A stretch of DNA of 29,532 nucleotides from Amoebophrya sp. AT5.2 (GCA_005223375.1 RXOD01004079.1:1-29532), one strand, 5' to 3'; counted from the stretch's first letter, positions 9,936-19,020 are shown. Notes: a model not told the origin generated them from the letters alone. Program-made: numbers and translations.

Positions 9936-10020
9936 ACTATGTCGATGTTTCACCAAGTGGTGATATTCGTCACTCGATACAAAGGGCGCGTGAAATATTG
10001 ATGCAAATAATTCAAATATT
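9673..10020 (+). pseudogene. Deletion-derived pseudogene of the paralogue family
   Basis: It starts like member 5 (KRFLS presequence, SRFLPFDEARAFVHKLQLKS, WLTWCARG, IPSNP) but hits a stop after NHYGKK at 9880-9882, caused by small insertions relative to 16089. The match to member 5 continues in another frame through GWDTRIG-type nucleotides (ATACCCGGATCGG). It then jumps directly to a C-terminal tail (KYYVDVSPSGDIRHSIQRAR-IL, about 9931-10005). About 1 kb encoding both modules is missing. Frameshifts plus an internal deletion make it non-functional as a family protein; only a 69-aa N-terminal peptide could be made. Confidence 0.75.
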
Positions 10021-10665
10021 TCTTTGTCTCCATCCCCCTTCTAGTTGTGTAGCTTGCCGGCTTCCCGATCCCGCCCATGATTTTGGTCAGCTGTCGTTGA
10101 AGAAGGAGCAATCAGAGATTCCATGAGACAATTTTGCTGGCCGAGATCGACATGATGGAATGAGCGCCTCCCATTTTTGGCGTCGATAGCCAAATATTTG
10201 TGGAAGTGGATCACTGTAATGACTCGCGTGTAATGCTAACTCCCGAACCAAAAACGTTTTTCCGCAAAACCAAAACAAGTACGTGCGCAGGCTGAAGCGT
10301 GTGCGTACGTGCAACGCCCCCTATCGTTCGTTGCTCGTGATGCTGTCACCTGTCTTTCCTTCTGCATGAGCGCATCAACGAGAGAGAAAAGAAAGACGAG
10401 GGAAGTTGTAGAGGCCGGAGTGCAGTTCGTTCCAGCTCGAGTTCGGCGCGAGGGAGAACACTGCTTGCACCGAGAAGACTTTGAATGAGTGAAATAAATA
10501 CCCAGCTAGGGGGGCAAAGGTCCTCAGAGCAGAAATTTTCGGGCAAAGAACGAAGTTGTGCAGTATCGGGACAAAGTACTTGTTACCAGGGCACTATCAC
10601 TCTGTATGACGAGTCGACCTTTGCTCTTGAATCGTCTTCGTTATGAAAGGGAGGATTTTCCGTTG
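10021..10665. other. Spacer, no gene seen
   Basis: Unassigned sequence between the pseudogene and the next family gene. In-frame ATGs further upstream of member 3 exist (10606), but translation from there adds residues with no similarity to other family leaders. Confidence 0.35.
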
Positions 10666-11381
10666 ATGAAAATGCAGCTTCTTCGTGGCTGCGCTCCGCG
10701 ATTCCTATCTACGTCTACGACAGCGCCGGCTTCGAGATCGAGCCGTTTCCTTCCTTTTCACGAGGCGCGCGAAATCGTGCGCACGCATAGTCTGCAGTCA
10801 TGGCGAGAATGGGTTACGTGGTGTCGGGAAGGAAAGCGGCCGCACGCGATTCCAAGTGATCCGAGGGGGCACTACAAGGAAAGAGGGTGGCGTGGATACC
10901 CGGATTGGCTCGGGTACGCACCTTTCGATCGCGTACAGGCGCGAGGTCTGCCTACACGAATATGCGCAGCGACGGGAGCGAAGGAAAAGTTCGTAGCTCA
11001 GGCTTCGCGCGTGGCAGAGGTCGAATGTCTGCCGATACGCAGTCATGTCCAGCTCATTTACAAGCTACGTGCTGGTGCTGAGCAGCGCTGGTGCCCTATA
11101 ATTTTGCGGTCGAAATCGGAGAGCTTCTCGACCAACGCCGCCATCTTTTTCCAAGAACCAGGAACAAAATTGCGTATGGGGATTTTTTTCATGTTCCGAC
11201 ATTCTGGGCAGATTTTCTATTTTCCGTACGAATTTCTGGAAAGTTGCCGCCTTCCAAGTAGCAACTCTTCGTCCAGGCCACGCAAAAGCAATGCGGCCGG
11301 GTGCTACAAGATTCCGCCGGCACTAGCCGCGCAACACGAGCTCGTCGACGATTCGATGCTTGCGCGAGCTTTAGAGGGCCA
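10666..11381 (+). pseudogene. Paralogue member 3, 5' half (interrupted gene)
   Basis: Encodes a leader (M-K-MQLLRGCAPRFLSTSTT, with an R-F-L-S-T processing motif), the integrase repeat (SRFLPFHEAREIVR, WREWVTWCREGKRP, IPSDP, YKERGWRGYPDWLGY) and a complete module A (LPIRSHVQLIYKLR, RWCPIILRS, GIFFMFRHSGQIFYFPYEFLE). The frame continues to ALEGHY and then reads into inserted DNA, stopping at 11398-11400. The start was chosen at 10666 (or 10672) because this gives a leader of the same length as other members; 10606 is the alternative. The other half of the gene resumes at 12844. As it stands the locus could make only a truncated protein lacking module B and the tail. Confidence 0.72.
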
Positions 11382-12843
11382 TTACATAGATCCCGTCTGA
11401 TAATAGACGGACTGGAAATAAGTATGTTTGGAACATGACTGCCAATATGAAAAAATTACCAACTCCAAAAGGGGCACGAGTAAGGCAGCGCGACCCACTT
11501 TGGGGCGCCAACAAGTCGGCGCGTTGCATAGACGGTTCTTGACTCAGCTAGAGCTATTGGAAACCAACCAAGGCCACGGATTTGGAGAAGACAGCGCGAT
11601 CATTTATTGTCCTATTTCGCTCGCTTTGCGGGTTCGTTGCACTCATGGGTATGGCAACTACTGCCATGGATGCAAGGAAAGATAGCAGAAGCCCGAGAGG
11701 CTCTCAGAAGCAGCCCAGCGGCCTCAGCTCTGCTCGCCGGGGGCGTCCGTGGTTCACGGTCGCCAGTTGGTGTGAAGCACAAACTAACAAGTAGAGCGCG
11801 CACTCGCGAGAGCGTCGGCGCCATACTTTCCACGAGAGCGGGACTCCAATGTGGCGACCGGAATATCGCGCCAGCGAGCTTGATGCCCTCTTCTGCGGGC
11901 ATGCGAACAGGTTTCCGCGGGAGTTTGTTTTTCGTAAAATCGCGCAGCCCGCTTACATTCTTGCTGCGACGCGGAAATAAATACTAGGGTAGCACAATAC
12001 CGGCGGATAAAGTGAACTGCCCCAGAAAATGGGCGCAAAGTTGTGCCGCAGTGCGGAAGCCAGTCCAACAGAGACAGATGTCGGCCAATTAAAAGGGCCG
12101 CCGAAAAACACCAGAAAAATACCAACGGAAAATGGAAGAAATAGTTATTTTTCAGCAGCTAAAAGCAGGCACCGTGTGACCGTGGCTAGGGGTCGCGTAA
12201 TTTTCAATATTTTTTAGTCACTTTTCGTTTTCTTTGGCGCGCCCCTTTTTCATACTTTTTTTCGTGTGCGGTTTCTCGTGGCTGCTGGCGTCAGTCTCTG
12301 TTGGGTTCGCTCCTTTCGCACATCAAAATTCTGGCGCTTCGTTCTGGTCGTCAATTTGCGGCACCGCTCTGATCAAAGTTAAACGATGGCAAGCTCTTGC
12401 GCGTGTGCGCGCTGAGTGCTCGCGCGCCGCCTCGCTCAACAGGTGGTCGTGGCCCACGCCCGCGACGTGCAGGCCCGTTTGAGGCAAGACCAAGGCTGTT
12501 GCTCTCCATTTCATCTTCAAGGCGTTGCGGGCGCCAATTGTCCGCGCATTGTTGCCGCTGCCGGCCGCACCCGCTCGCACCCGCAAGCCCAGTGCCAATT
12601 TACTTAAAGTTAGCAGGCAATCGCAATCAGTTTCAGTTCCGTCTCCGTGGCCTAGGTGGTTGCTGGCTGCTAATAAATTGGGGCCGTGTCGTTGTTTCTG
12701 TCGCGCGCCGATTTTCTGCCTTGTAGTGGTCCGTAGTTTCCTGTTTGTGTCCCTCGCAAAGTTGGTATTTTTTTCATTTTTGGAACCATATTCAGTGAAA
12801 GAATTTCCAGGAAGGACGCCCCTCTCGGACGGGATCTTTGTAA
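11382..12843. mobile_element. 1.46-kb inserted DNA element with terminal inverted repeats
   Basis: The ends form an inverted repeat: TTACATAGATCCCGTCTGA at 11382-11400, and TTACAAAGATCCCGTCCGA as the reverse complement of 12825-12843 (17 of 19 identical). The element is flanked by an exact 5-bp direct repeat, GGCCA, at 11377-11381 and 12844-12848. Removing the element and one GGCCA rejoins the two halves of the family gene in one open frame at a position that aligns with the intact paralogues. A small hairpin (CCGTCT/AGACGG, loop GATAAT) overlaps the left end at 11393-11410. No transposase is recognisable in the interior frames, so it looks non-autonomous. The superfamily is not assigned. Confidence 0.78.
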
Positions 12844-13491
12844 GGCCATCATTGTTCAACGGAACTTGTGGGGGAGGAAGAATTATGGCGGCTGTTTCCG
12901 CGCAACGCCGGTAGCATTTTCTGGCACCAGTTGACGCAGCAGGCGAAGGACTTCCTGGCGAACGACTGTCAGCTGCCGCTTAGCCGACCGCGAAGTTCGT
13001 GGTGCAATGCGCACCTCGTTTTCGACGAGAGGTGCCCAGTGTGGACGCGATGCCTGATTCGTGTGCGAGAAAAGAACCATAGCCGGTCGCACTGGCGTAT
13101 CAATGTTGGCACGTGGCCGGGAACCGGAACTGCGAAGGATAGTTTCACAGACTGCATTACGGAAAAGAAAACTTCGTTTCTCCTTGCCCTTGTCCGACAC
13201 GAAGACGATGCGGGCGTTCCAGAAGTGGAGCAACGTCTTGCCGGGTTCTTCATGTTTCCGTCTGAGTACCTACGGAAAGTGGGAATCATGTCAGAGAAAG
13301 CGACGTTGACTTCAAAGCGAGAGCGCGTGTCGTTTTTCGCGCTCATGCCGGACATGGATCTGGCTGGGGCCGGTACGCAAAAAACGCAGAAAGAGCAAGA
13401 AGAGTTCTTCATAGATCTTTCTGAAAAGTGTCACCCTCGCAAATCAATTGAAAAAGCGAAGCAGATTTTCGCAGCCTATTGTGGCGCGTAA
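12844..13491 (+). pseudogene. Paralogue member 3, 3' half (interrupted gene)
   Basis: Continues the 10666 gene after the insertion: GHHCSTEL, then EEELWRLF, the helix LTQQAKDFLANDC, module B (RPRSSWCNAHLVF, TRCLIRVR, TSFLLALVRHE, LAGFFMFPSEYLRK) and the tail (TQKTQKEQEEFFIDLSEK, EKAKQIFAAY), ending at a TAA. The 'YPPW' element of the tail is replaced by ALMPDMD. The joined gene would encode about 452 aa, within the 433-472 range of four of the five intact relatives. There is no good start codon for this half alone. Confidence 0.72.
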
Positions 13492-13991
13492 AGATTTCCG
13501 GTATCGAGTGGGCGTACTACTCAATGGCGGCAGGGGTGTGATACTTCCCGATTGTGAAGTCGATTCTACTTGAGACAGCGCTGCCAACAGCCGCTTGCTT
13601 CGAGCGATAGCCAAAACTCATACTCAAGCAGGATGTGTATGGTTGTCGTGGGCGACGCAGTGTGCCCTCGGTCGGAACAAGCACAAGCTGCATTGCCACT
13701 AGTTGGGGAATCCAGAACGCGACAAGCAGCTGCAGCACAACGAACCGCCGCACGATGTTCTCGAGCAGAACCGGAGGGATAGCACCAGCCATGAGAGAAA
13801 CCTGAGTGAGAACCAGAAAAGGTTGGCAGATGGGTAAGTAAATAATTTCATAGTTTAATATGCATAAGCATAGTATACGTGTGTGTGAAATTTTTTCGAG
13901 GGTCGGCGTTTTCGTCTACAATCAAACGCGAACGCGAAGGCCACGACCAAGATACAGACCACACCGCTCCATTTGCAAAGTGTTCGACGGG
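13492..13991. other. Spacer upstream of paralogue 4
   Basis: Contains a 91-codon minus-strand frame (13792-13517) with one hydrophobic stretch (RFVVLQLLVAFWIPQLVAMQ), which I cannot support as a gene. The + strand frame is open from 13860, but the 44 residues before the ATG at 13992 do not resemble other family leaders. Confidence 0.3.
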
Positions 13992-15329
13992 ATGCGGTAT
14001 CCACGCTCACCCGGTCTCGGTCTACCGAGGCGGTGGTTCTCGAGCACGACTAGTTTGACCAACTCAACACGATCAAGATTCCTTCCGTTCGAAGAGGCGC
14101 GCTCGTATGTGCGATCGCTCGGCCTGATGTCGTGGGAGGAATGGTTAGACTGGTGTGCAAGTGGGCATCGACCATCTTGGATACCGAGCAATCCAAGGAT
14201 TTTTTACATCTCTCAGGACGCCGCATGGAACGGGTTTGCAGACTGGTTAGGGTATGAAAAAGCGACAGCGAAGCCGAAGCGCACGAAGCATCACCGGAAA
14301 AATCCGAGGGCCAGCCTGCTTGTGGAACAGTGGGACTCCGGCAAAAGAGAGTTGCTTGCGAAGGTGCCTGCGGATGATTTCGAGTTTCGATGCCTCCCTC
14401 ACCGCAGCTTGGCTCAGATGGTTTTTCGCCCCATTGAAGTAGACAGCGAGCAGCGCGGGCTGTGGTCTGCGTTGGTTGTGCGGACGGGGCACGACCTCTG
14501 TTCCGGTTCGCTGCTGCTGGATTTACCAAAGTTCCGCGGGGGCGAAGGAATCTTCTTCGTTTTGACTTCCACAAAACAATTATTTTTCTTCCCTCACACG
14601 TACTTGGATCGGTTCCGACGCCCAGAACCAGATCGAGAGCGAAAACTGGTTCGCATCCGTTCTGACGTTGCAACGGACTTCGAATTTTTTCCCGGAGACG
14701 GAAAATTTCGAGAACACTTACTAAACCACTGGCGAGCGTCCGTCTTGATGAGGGAGCAGGAACTGAGCAGCTCGGCGGCTTTGTATTCCTGCTCCGACGA
14801 CGTGGAGCGGCACAGGCTGACGCAGCTGGCGGTGACGTTTCTGCGCGATCGTTCTGGTCTAGACGTCGACCGACCCGTTCTGCGAGCGTTGGGCGCGCAC
14901 TTCGTTTTGGGGGAGAAAACCATCGCCGGGCGAAAGTGCAGCGACAGTAGTTTCTACTCTCGGGTCCAATTTTATGATCGGGAAAAGGGCACGCCCACTG
15001 CTTGCCGATTACGCCGTTACGGGAACGAGGATGGGATTGATTTTACACTAGCCATGCTGCGAGCTTCAGATAGCCCAGGCCCTCTGAGGGGTTTCTTCAT
15101 ATTCCCAAGATCGTACTTGATGACTTTGGGCGCGATGAGAAGACGCGCCAAAGATGCAGATTGTCCGCTTGTGCGGAAAACACTACTAGTGTACCCGCCA
15201 TGGACGCGCCCGAAAAAGACAGACACAAGAAAAAGGCAGCAGGAACAACTGGAGTTCTTCATCGACTTGTCGCACAATTCGGACCTAGATGTCGCGGCCG
15301 CAAAGGCGCGGGAAATTCTGTTGAAATGA
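13992..15329 (+). CDS. Paralogue family member 4
   Basis: 445 aa from ATG 13992; an earlier in-frame ATG at 13860 would add 44 residues. Layout: leader 1-26 (LPRRWFSSTTS, an R-x-F-S-S type cleavage motif); integrase repeat 29-88 (SRFLPFEEARSYVRSLGL, WLDWCASGHRP, IPSNPR, WNGFADWLGY); module A 130-206 (EFRCLPHRSLAQMVFRP, LWSALVVRT, GIFFVLTSTKQLFFFPHTYL); helix 275-286 (RLTQLAVTFLRD); module B 293-376 (RPVLRALGAHFVLGEKTIAGR, IDFTLAMLR, LRGFFIFPRSYL); tail 398-442 (LLVYPPW, TRKRQQEQLEFFIDLS, AAAKAREIL). This is the cleanest family representative in the window and a good query for profile searches. Its stop codon directly abuts a second, orphan copy of the tail. Confidence 0.74.
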   Translation: MRYPRSPGLGLPRRWFSSTTSLTNSTRSRFLPFEEARSYVRSLGLMSWEEWLDWCASGHRPSWIPSNPRIFYISQDAAWNGFADWLGYEKATAKPKRTKHHRKNPRASLLVEQWDSGKRELLAKVPADDFEFRCLPHRSLAQMVFRPIEVDSEQRGLWSALVVRTGHDLCSGSLLLDLPKFRGGEGIFFVLTSTKQLFFFPHTYLDRFRRPEPDRERKLVRIRSDVATDFEFFPGDGKFREHLLNHWRASVLMREQELSSSAALYSCSDDVERHRLTQLAVTFLRDRSGLDVDRPVLRALGAHFVLGEKTIAGRKCSDSSFYSRVQFYDREKGTPTACRLRRYGNEDGIDFTLAMLRASDSPGPLRGFFIFPRSYLMTLGAMRRRAKDADCPLVRKTLLVYPPWTRPKKTDTRKRQQEQLEFFIDLSHNSDLDVAAAKAREILLK

Positions 15330-15457
15330 TGCAGTGCTTCATCAATGTGTCTGCTTTGGCGGATATTGAAGACGACGTGAGGAAAGCGCGGTCTCTACTC
15401 CGCGCATTTCCAGGGAAACCGATCGCCCATGAGGAGAAGAATTTCGCATCACGGTGA
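15330..15457 (+). pseudogene. Orphan C-terminal tail of a family gene
   Basis: The reading frame QCFINVSALADIEDDVRKAR followed by SLLRAFPGKP is the tail of a paralogue closest to member 2 (FFIDVSASADIEDAVRKARS, GKPFAPEEK), with no upstream modules. It sits immediately after the stop of member 4, whose own complete tail is intact. This is probably a recombination junction within the conserved tail. Confidence 0.7.
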
Positions 15458-16140
15458 TTCACACAGGACTATCGACCCGCTCAATTTTACGTTTGTGTTC
15501 AAAGAATAAAGTGTCATGGGTCTTTTCGGAGCGGCAGCGGGGGCGGGCGGATTAGTGATCGAGTTGTTCGACGGGGAGCCGGATGCGGTGGCAGAGCGGA
15601 ACTCCCGATACGTTGCTAAAAGGTGCCATGTTGAGTGGAAAAGGGTGACTCAATGCTATGAATAAAGGACAGGCGTTTTCTTGTATGTCACTGTGCCCCG
15701 AGAGAGAGAGAAGCCCGAGTTTCGAAAATCGCATAGACATCACGTAAAGTGCACTAAGTGCCGCCCGGTGGTCCCTTTTGGAGTGGAAGCTGTCCGTAAA
15801 AACGAGCGACATCGATTCCTTCAAATACAAGCGTAAAAATTGAATGATCATGCTTGGTTGACAGTTTTCGCCACTTACAATCTAGCAGATTAGTATGAAC
15901 AACCACATCAACATGCTGCGGAAGCGGTTCTTATCAACCGTCGCCTTGCCAGAGTCACGCTTTCTTCCGTTTCACAAAGCACGAGCTTTCGTTCACAAAC
16001 TCCAACTGAAGAGCTCGGACGATTGGTTGACGTGGTGCGCGCGGGGTTCGCGTCCGGCGAACATCCCAAGCAATCCTGCCGATCACTACGGAAGAGATGG
16101 CAGGTGGGTTGGGTACGCAGATTGGATGGGATACCCGGAT
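15330..16140 (+). repeat. Segmental duplication, copy 2
   Basis: Counterpart of 9085-9935. It begins exactly behind the stop codon of paralogue 4 with an orphan family tail, continues through the spacer, and ends inside the integrase-repeat region of paralogue 5. Copy 2 of the spacer has ATG (15516) where copy 1 has ATA, but it also has an in-frame TAA (about 15663) where copy 1 is open. Neither copy therefore offers an intact version of the same small protein. Confidence 0.72.
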
Positions 16141-17268
16141 CGGATCTCGCGTCCAAAGCCATCCGTGACACGGCGGTGGACTTCTACAAAGCCACACCAG
16201 GTGGTAGATCGGAGCTGGCTGGCGAGAAGACACTTCTTGCAGCGCGCGCATGGGCTGTTTCAGTTTCAAGTCCTCCCGCACCGGAGCGTAGCACAAGTAG
16301 TGTACAGAACTGGAAGCACGACGGATTGGTGTCCACTCGTACTGCGCTCAGCGGTCGCCGTCCGTGGCCGACGATCGGTTGTTTTTGATGCGCCAAAGCT
16401 TCGCACCGGCCTCGGCATCTTTCTGACGGTAATGCCGTCCAGCCGGCTATTCTTTCTGCCTCACACCATCTTCGACGACGCCGACACATACACGTTAAAA
16501 AGAAGGAGGCCGCGGACAGTGAGGATCGCATTAGAACACCCAGCACTGCTTGAGATTGAAGACGCCACCACTCTGCTCGACAAGCTGAACGCACACATGC
16601 AGGCGTCCACACTCCTTGCCGAGCAAGACTTTGCTCGTGCTTTCTTCAAGAGACCAGCAGATGTTGCGATAAACGACTTGATGCAGCAAGCTGCTTTTTT
16701 TCTTCGCGATCATTGCGGCATGCCGATTCATCGTCCGGACCCCTCCTCACCATCTTTTGATGCACATTTTGTGCTCGATGGCAAGCGGATTATTGGGAGG
16801 TCGTTGCGCGAAGGGCATTTCTATTCGCGCATGGAGATGGGTTTCCGTGAGGGAACGGGGTATGGGCCGGGTAGAGTTAGCCAGAGTGGAGAGACCTGCT
16901 CATCGAAGCGAAGGTGTACAACGTTGCGGTGTCCAGATTTTTTGCTCGCCCTTGCGCGGCAGACGCAGAAGACGGGGCCCGGCATTATTTTGCGTGGATT
17001 TTACGTCTTTCCGCGCCAGTACTTGCAGTCGCTACAATTGCTGCGCGAAGAGGGCGACGCGGCAGATGCGGGAAAGTCAGCGTTTAATTTGTACCCACCT
17101 TGGCTGCAGCCGCGGCGGCGCAGGACGCAAGCGAAGCAAAACGAGCAGTACGGATTTTTCATTGACGTTTCTTCAGGAGCCGATCTGAACGCTGCTGCCC
17201 ACAAAGCGCGTGGAATATTTGCAGAGTATGGAGGAACTTTGAAAAATTTTGAAGGGGCACAAAGATGA
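15895..17268 (+). CDS. Paralogue family member 5
   Basis: 457 aa, intronless. Leader MNNHINMLRKRFLSTVALPE (R-F-L-S-T motif); integrase repeat about 21-81 (SRFLPFHKARAFVHKLQLKS, WLTWCARGSRP, IPSNPADHY, RWVGYADWMGY); module A about 121-194 (FQFQVLPHRSVAQVVYRTG, DWCPLVLRS, GIFLTVMPSSRLFFLPHTIF); a helix LMQQAAFFLRDHC; module B (DAHFVLDGKRIIGR, CPDFLLALAR, LRGFYVFPRQYL); tail (NLYPPWLQP, AKQNEQYGFFIDVSS, AHKARGIFAEYGG). The first about 85 codons are the parent-like version of the pseudogene at 9673. No disabling change seen. Confidence 0.72.
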   Translation: MNNHINMLRKRFLSTVALPESRFLPFHKARAFVHKLQLKSSDDWLTWCARGSRPANIPSNPADHYGRDGRWVGYADWMGYPDRISRPKPSVTRRWTSTKPHQVVDRSWLARRHFLQRAHGLFQFQVLPHRSVAQVVYRTGSTTDWCPLVLRSAVAVRGRRSVVFDAPKLRTGLGIFLTVMPSSRLFFLPHTIFDDADTYTLKRRRPRTVRIALEHPALLEIEDATTLLDKLNAHMQASTLLAEQDFARAFFKRPADVAINDLMQQAAFFLRDHCGMPIHRPDPSSPSFDAHFVLDGKRIIGRSLREGHFYSRMEMGFREGTGYGPGRVSQSGETCSSKRRCTTLRCPDFLLALARQTQKTGPGIILRGFYVFPRQYLQSLQLLREEGDAADAGKSAFNLYPPWLQPRRRRTQAKQNEQYGFFIDVSSGADLNAAAHKARGIFAEYGGTLKNFEGAQR

Positions 17269-17452
17269 TCGCACCAAGGCGTACAGACGCCGCCAGGCAT
17301 AGTGAAGAAATTGGCACCTTCTGAGCATTGTGATTGGCGCTCGGAAGTCGGGGGAACGAGGTACAGTCCCAGTTTCTTCTAGAAGTCTAGGTTCATCGTC
17401 TACAACGGCTACTACTTCACCGAAACGATGCGCAAGAAGATGTAGCGCATTG

Positions 17453-18800
17453 ATGCTTCGTACGCAGATACGAACCTGTCCGGCATTGTCAGCGTGCGCC
17501 GCCAGGCGCCGCGCAGGACGACAGCCCCGTTTTTTGTCGTTCGAAGATGCGCGCACTATCGTACGCAGGGCAGGCCTCAAATCGTGGCGAGACTGGAGCG
17601 CTTGGTGCGCCGCAGGGAAGCGACCAACCAATGTGCCGCGGTGTCCGCCATCAACATATCGCGGCACTGGCATGTGGAAGGGGTTCGCCGACTGGTTGGG
17701 ATACGAAGGACGACCCCGAAGGCCGCTCACTGCGACGCGGCGGCACTACGACGCCACACAACGGCGCCAGGCAGTGCACTGGCCGCAGGGAAAACGGGAC
17801 TTCATTTCAGAGATACAGCAATTTTTCGAGTGCCAAGTCTTGCCGCACCGCAGCAACGCTCAATTGCTGTACAAGTGCCAGGATGAGAGCCGTTGGTGTC
17901 CTCTGGTAGTACGATCGGCAGAGAGTTTTCGCTCAGATGGATCGATATACTTCCACATGCCGAAGTTCAGGGACGGGTACGGAATTTTCTTCGTAGTCAC
18001 TTCACCCCGCCGTACGTTTTTCTTCCCGCACGAGTTTCTTGAGGCTTGCCGGGGCGTTAACCACAGATCGCACTGTCCGATCGGAATACGCGTCGCTGCA
18101 GCCGAGAAGTACGAGATAGAGGAGCCGGAACAGCTGAGAAACTGTCTGATTTTGCACAAGAAAAATTGCGTGATGGTCGATGAAGCAGCCATAGCAAGCT
18201 CCCTCTTCTCGACGAGGATTGACGTGGTGGCGCAGAGTCTCGCTCAGAAGGCTGTGGAATTTCTTCGTGCGGAATTCGACATTCAGGCTCATCGACCTAC
18301 AGCGCCAGACGATGTCGAGATGCACTTCACCTTCGGTGGAGTCGGGATTCTCTCGCGCTGTTGCAGCAAGGACCGGGGATACTTACGAGTTGAAACCGGT
18401 CGGTCCCGGTATTTTTTTGTGAGAGACGCAGATGGCAGAGAAGTCTCTCGCAGACAACTACATGCATGTCCAGATATTCTGATGAGAGCCCAGATTCGGA
18501 CGGAGCGAGAACCCAGATTCGGAAACCGGAGACTACTCGCTGGCCGGATTTTTTCTGTTTCCTAGATGGTATCTGCAGCTGCAAGGGGTGCTTGTGGACG
18601 AAAATCCGACTGGTGGCCGCTCCGGCTTCAACGTCTACCCGCCTTGGATCACAGTCCTCAGGAAAGGCGCGATGAAACGGCAGCGTGAGCAGGCTGAGTT
18701 CTTTTTCGACGTCGCAATCCACTCCCCCTCGCGAAAAGCAGACGAAGTGCGAGCACATGAAATCTTTGCGAGACAGCAGGTGGAAGTGCAACACACCTAG
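17453..18800 (+). pseudogene. Paralogue family member 6, frameshifted near the 3' end
   Basis: From ATG 17453: an Arg-rich leader (MLRTQIRT ... CAARRRAGRQ, without the usual F-S-T motif), integrase repeat (RFLSFEDARTIVRRAGLKS, WSAWCAAGKRP, MWKGFADWLGY), module A (FECQVLPHRSNAQLLYK, RWCPLVVRS, GIFFVVTSPRRTFFFPHEFLE), helix (LAQKAVEFLRAEF) and the start of module B (VEMHFTFGGVGILSRCC, CPDIL). Between about 18480 and 18531 the frame shifts. The remainder (LAGFFLFPRWYLQL, NVYPPW, KRQREQAEFFFDVA, RAHEIFA) continues in another frame to 18800. A 12-bp direct repeat (CCCAGATTCGGA at 18489 and 18512) sits in the shift zone. Either a recent pseudogene or an assembly error; all core residues outside this point are conserved. 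Confidence 0.7.
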
Positions 18801-19020
18801 ACGGCTGCCGCCAGAAGCCGTAGCGGATTGCATCCACGCCGGCTGTGTCGTATTCGTCTACACACTCCTCAGCCTCCCAGGGACACCGATGTCTCGCAGG
18901 GATGGTAGAAGACGGAGGGATGAACAAGAGCAGTTTTGCATCGACCTCAAACCCGAAGCTGATCTGGCAGAATCTGCAGCAAAGACGCGTCGCATTTTCG
19001 CGCAGTACCGAAACGAGAGT
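18801..19020 (+). pseudogene. Second orphan C-terminal tail
   Basis: Directly downstream of member 6, a + strand frame encodes FVYTLLSLPG followed by MSRRDGRRRRDEQEQFCIDL and AAKTRRIFAQYRN. This is the family tail (YPP-like element, basic K/R-Q-EQ helix, FFIDL, KAR-IFA-Y) with no integrase repeat or modules in front. Like the orphan at 15330, it follows the tail of a complete copy. It probably marks an unequal crossover or a decayed copy. Confidence 0.65.

Noticed and set aside
11428..12217. Interior frames of the inserted element as a transposase
   Set aside because: Short, overlapping, and without DDE/D or zinc-finger motifs that I can recognise.
11377..12851. Reading the element's target duplication as 8 bp (GGCCATTA/GGCCATCA), which would suggest hAT
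   Set aside because: The inverted ends align from TTACA, giving an exact 5-bp GGCCA duplication; the 8-bp version has a mismatch and misaligns the ends.
18489..18523. A single 23-nt duplication as the cause of member 6's frameshift
   Set aside because: Removing 23 nt leads to the wrong frame, not the one encoding LAGFFLFP.
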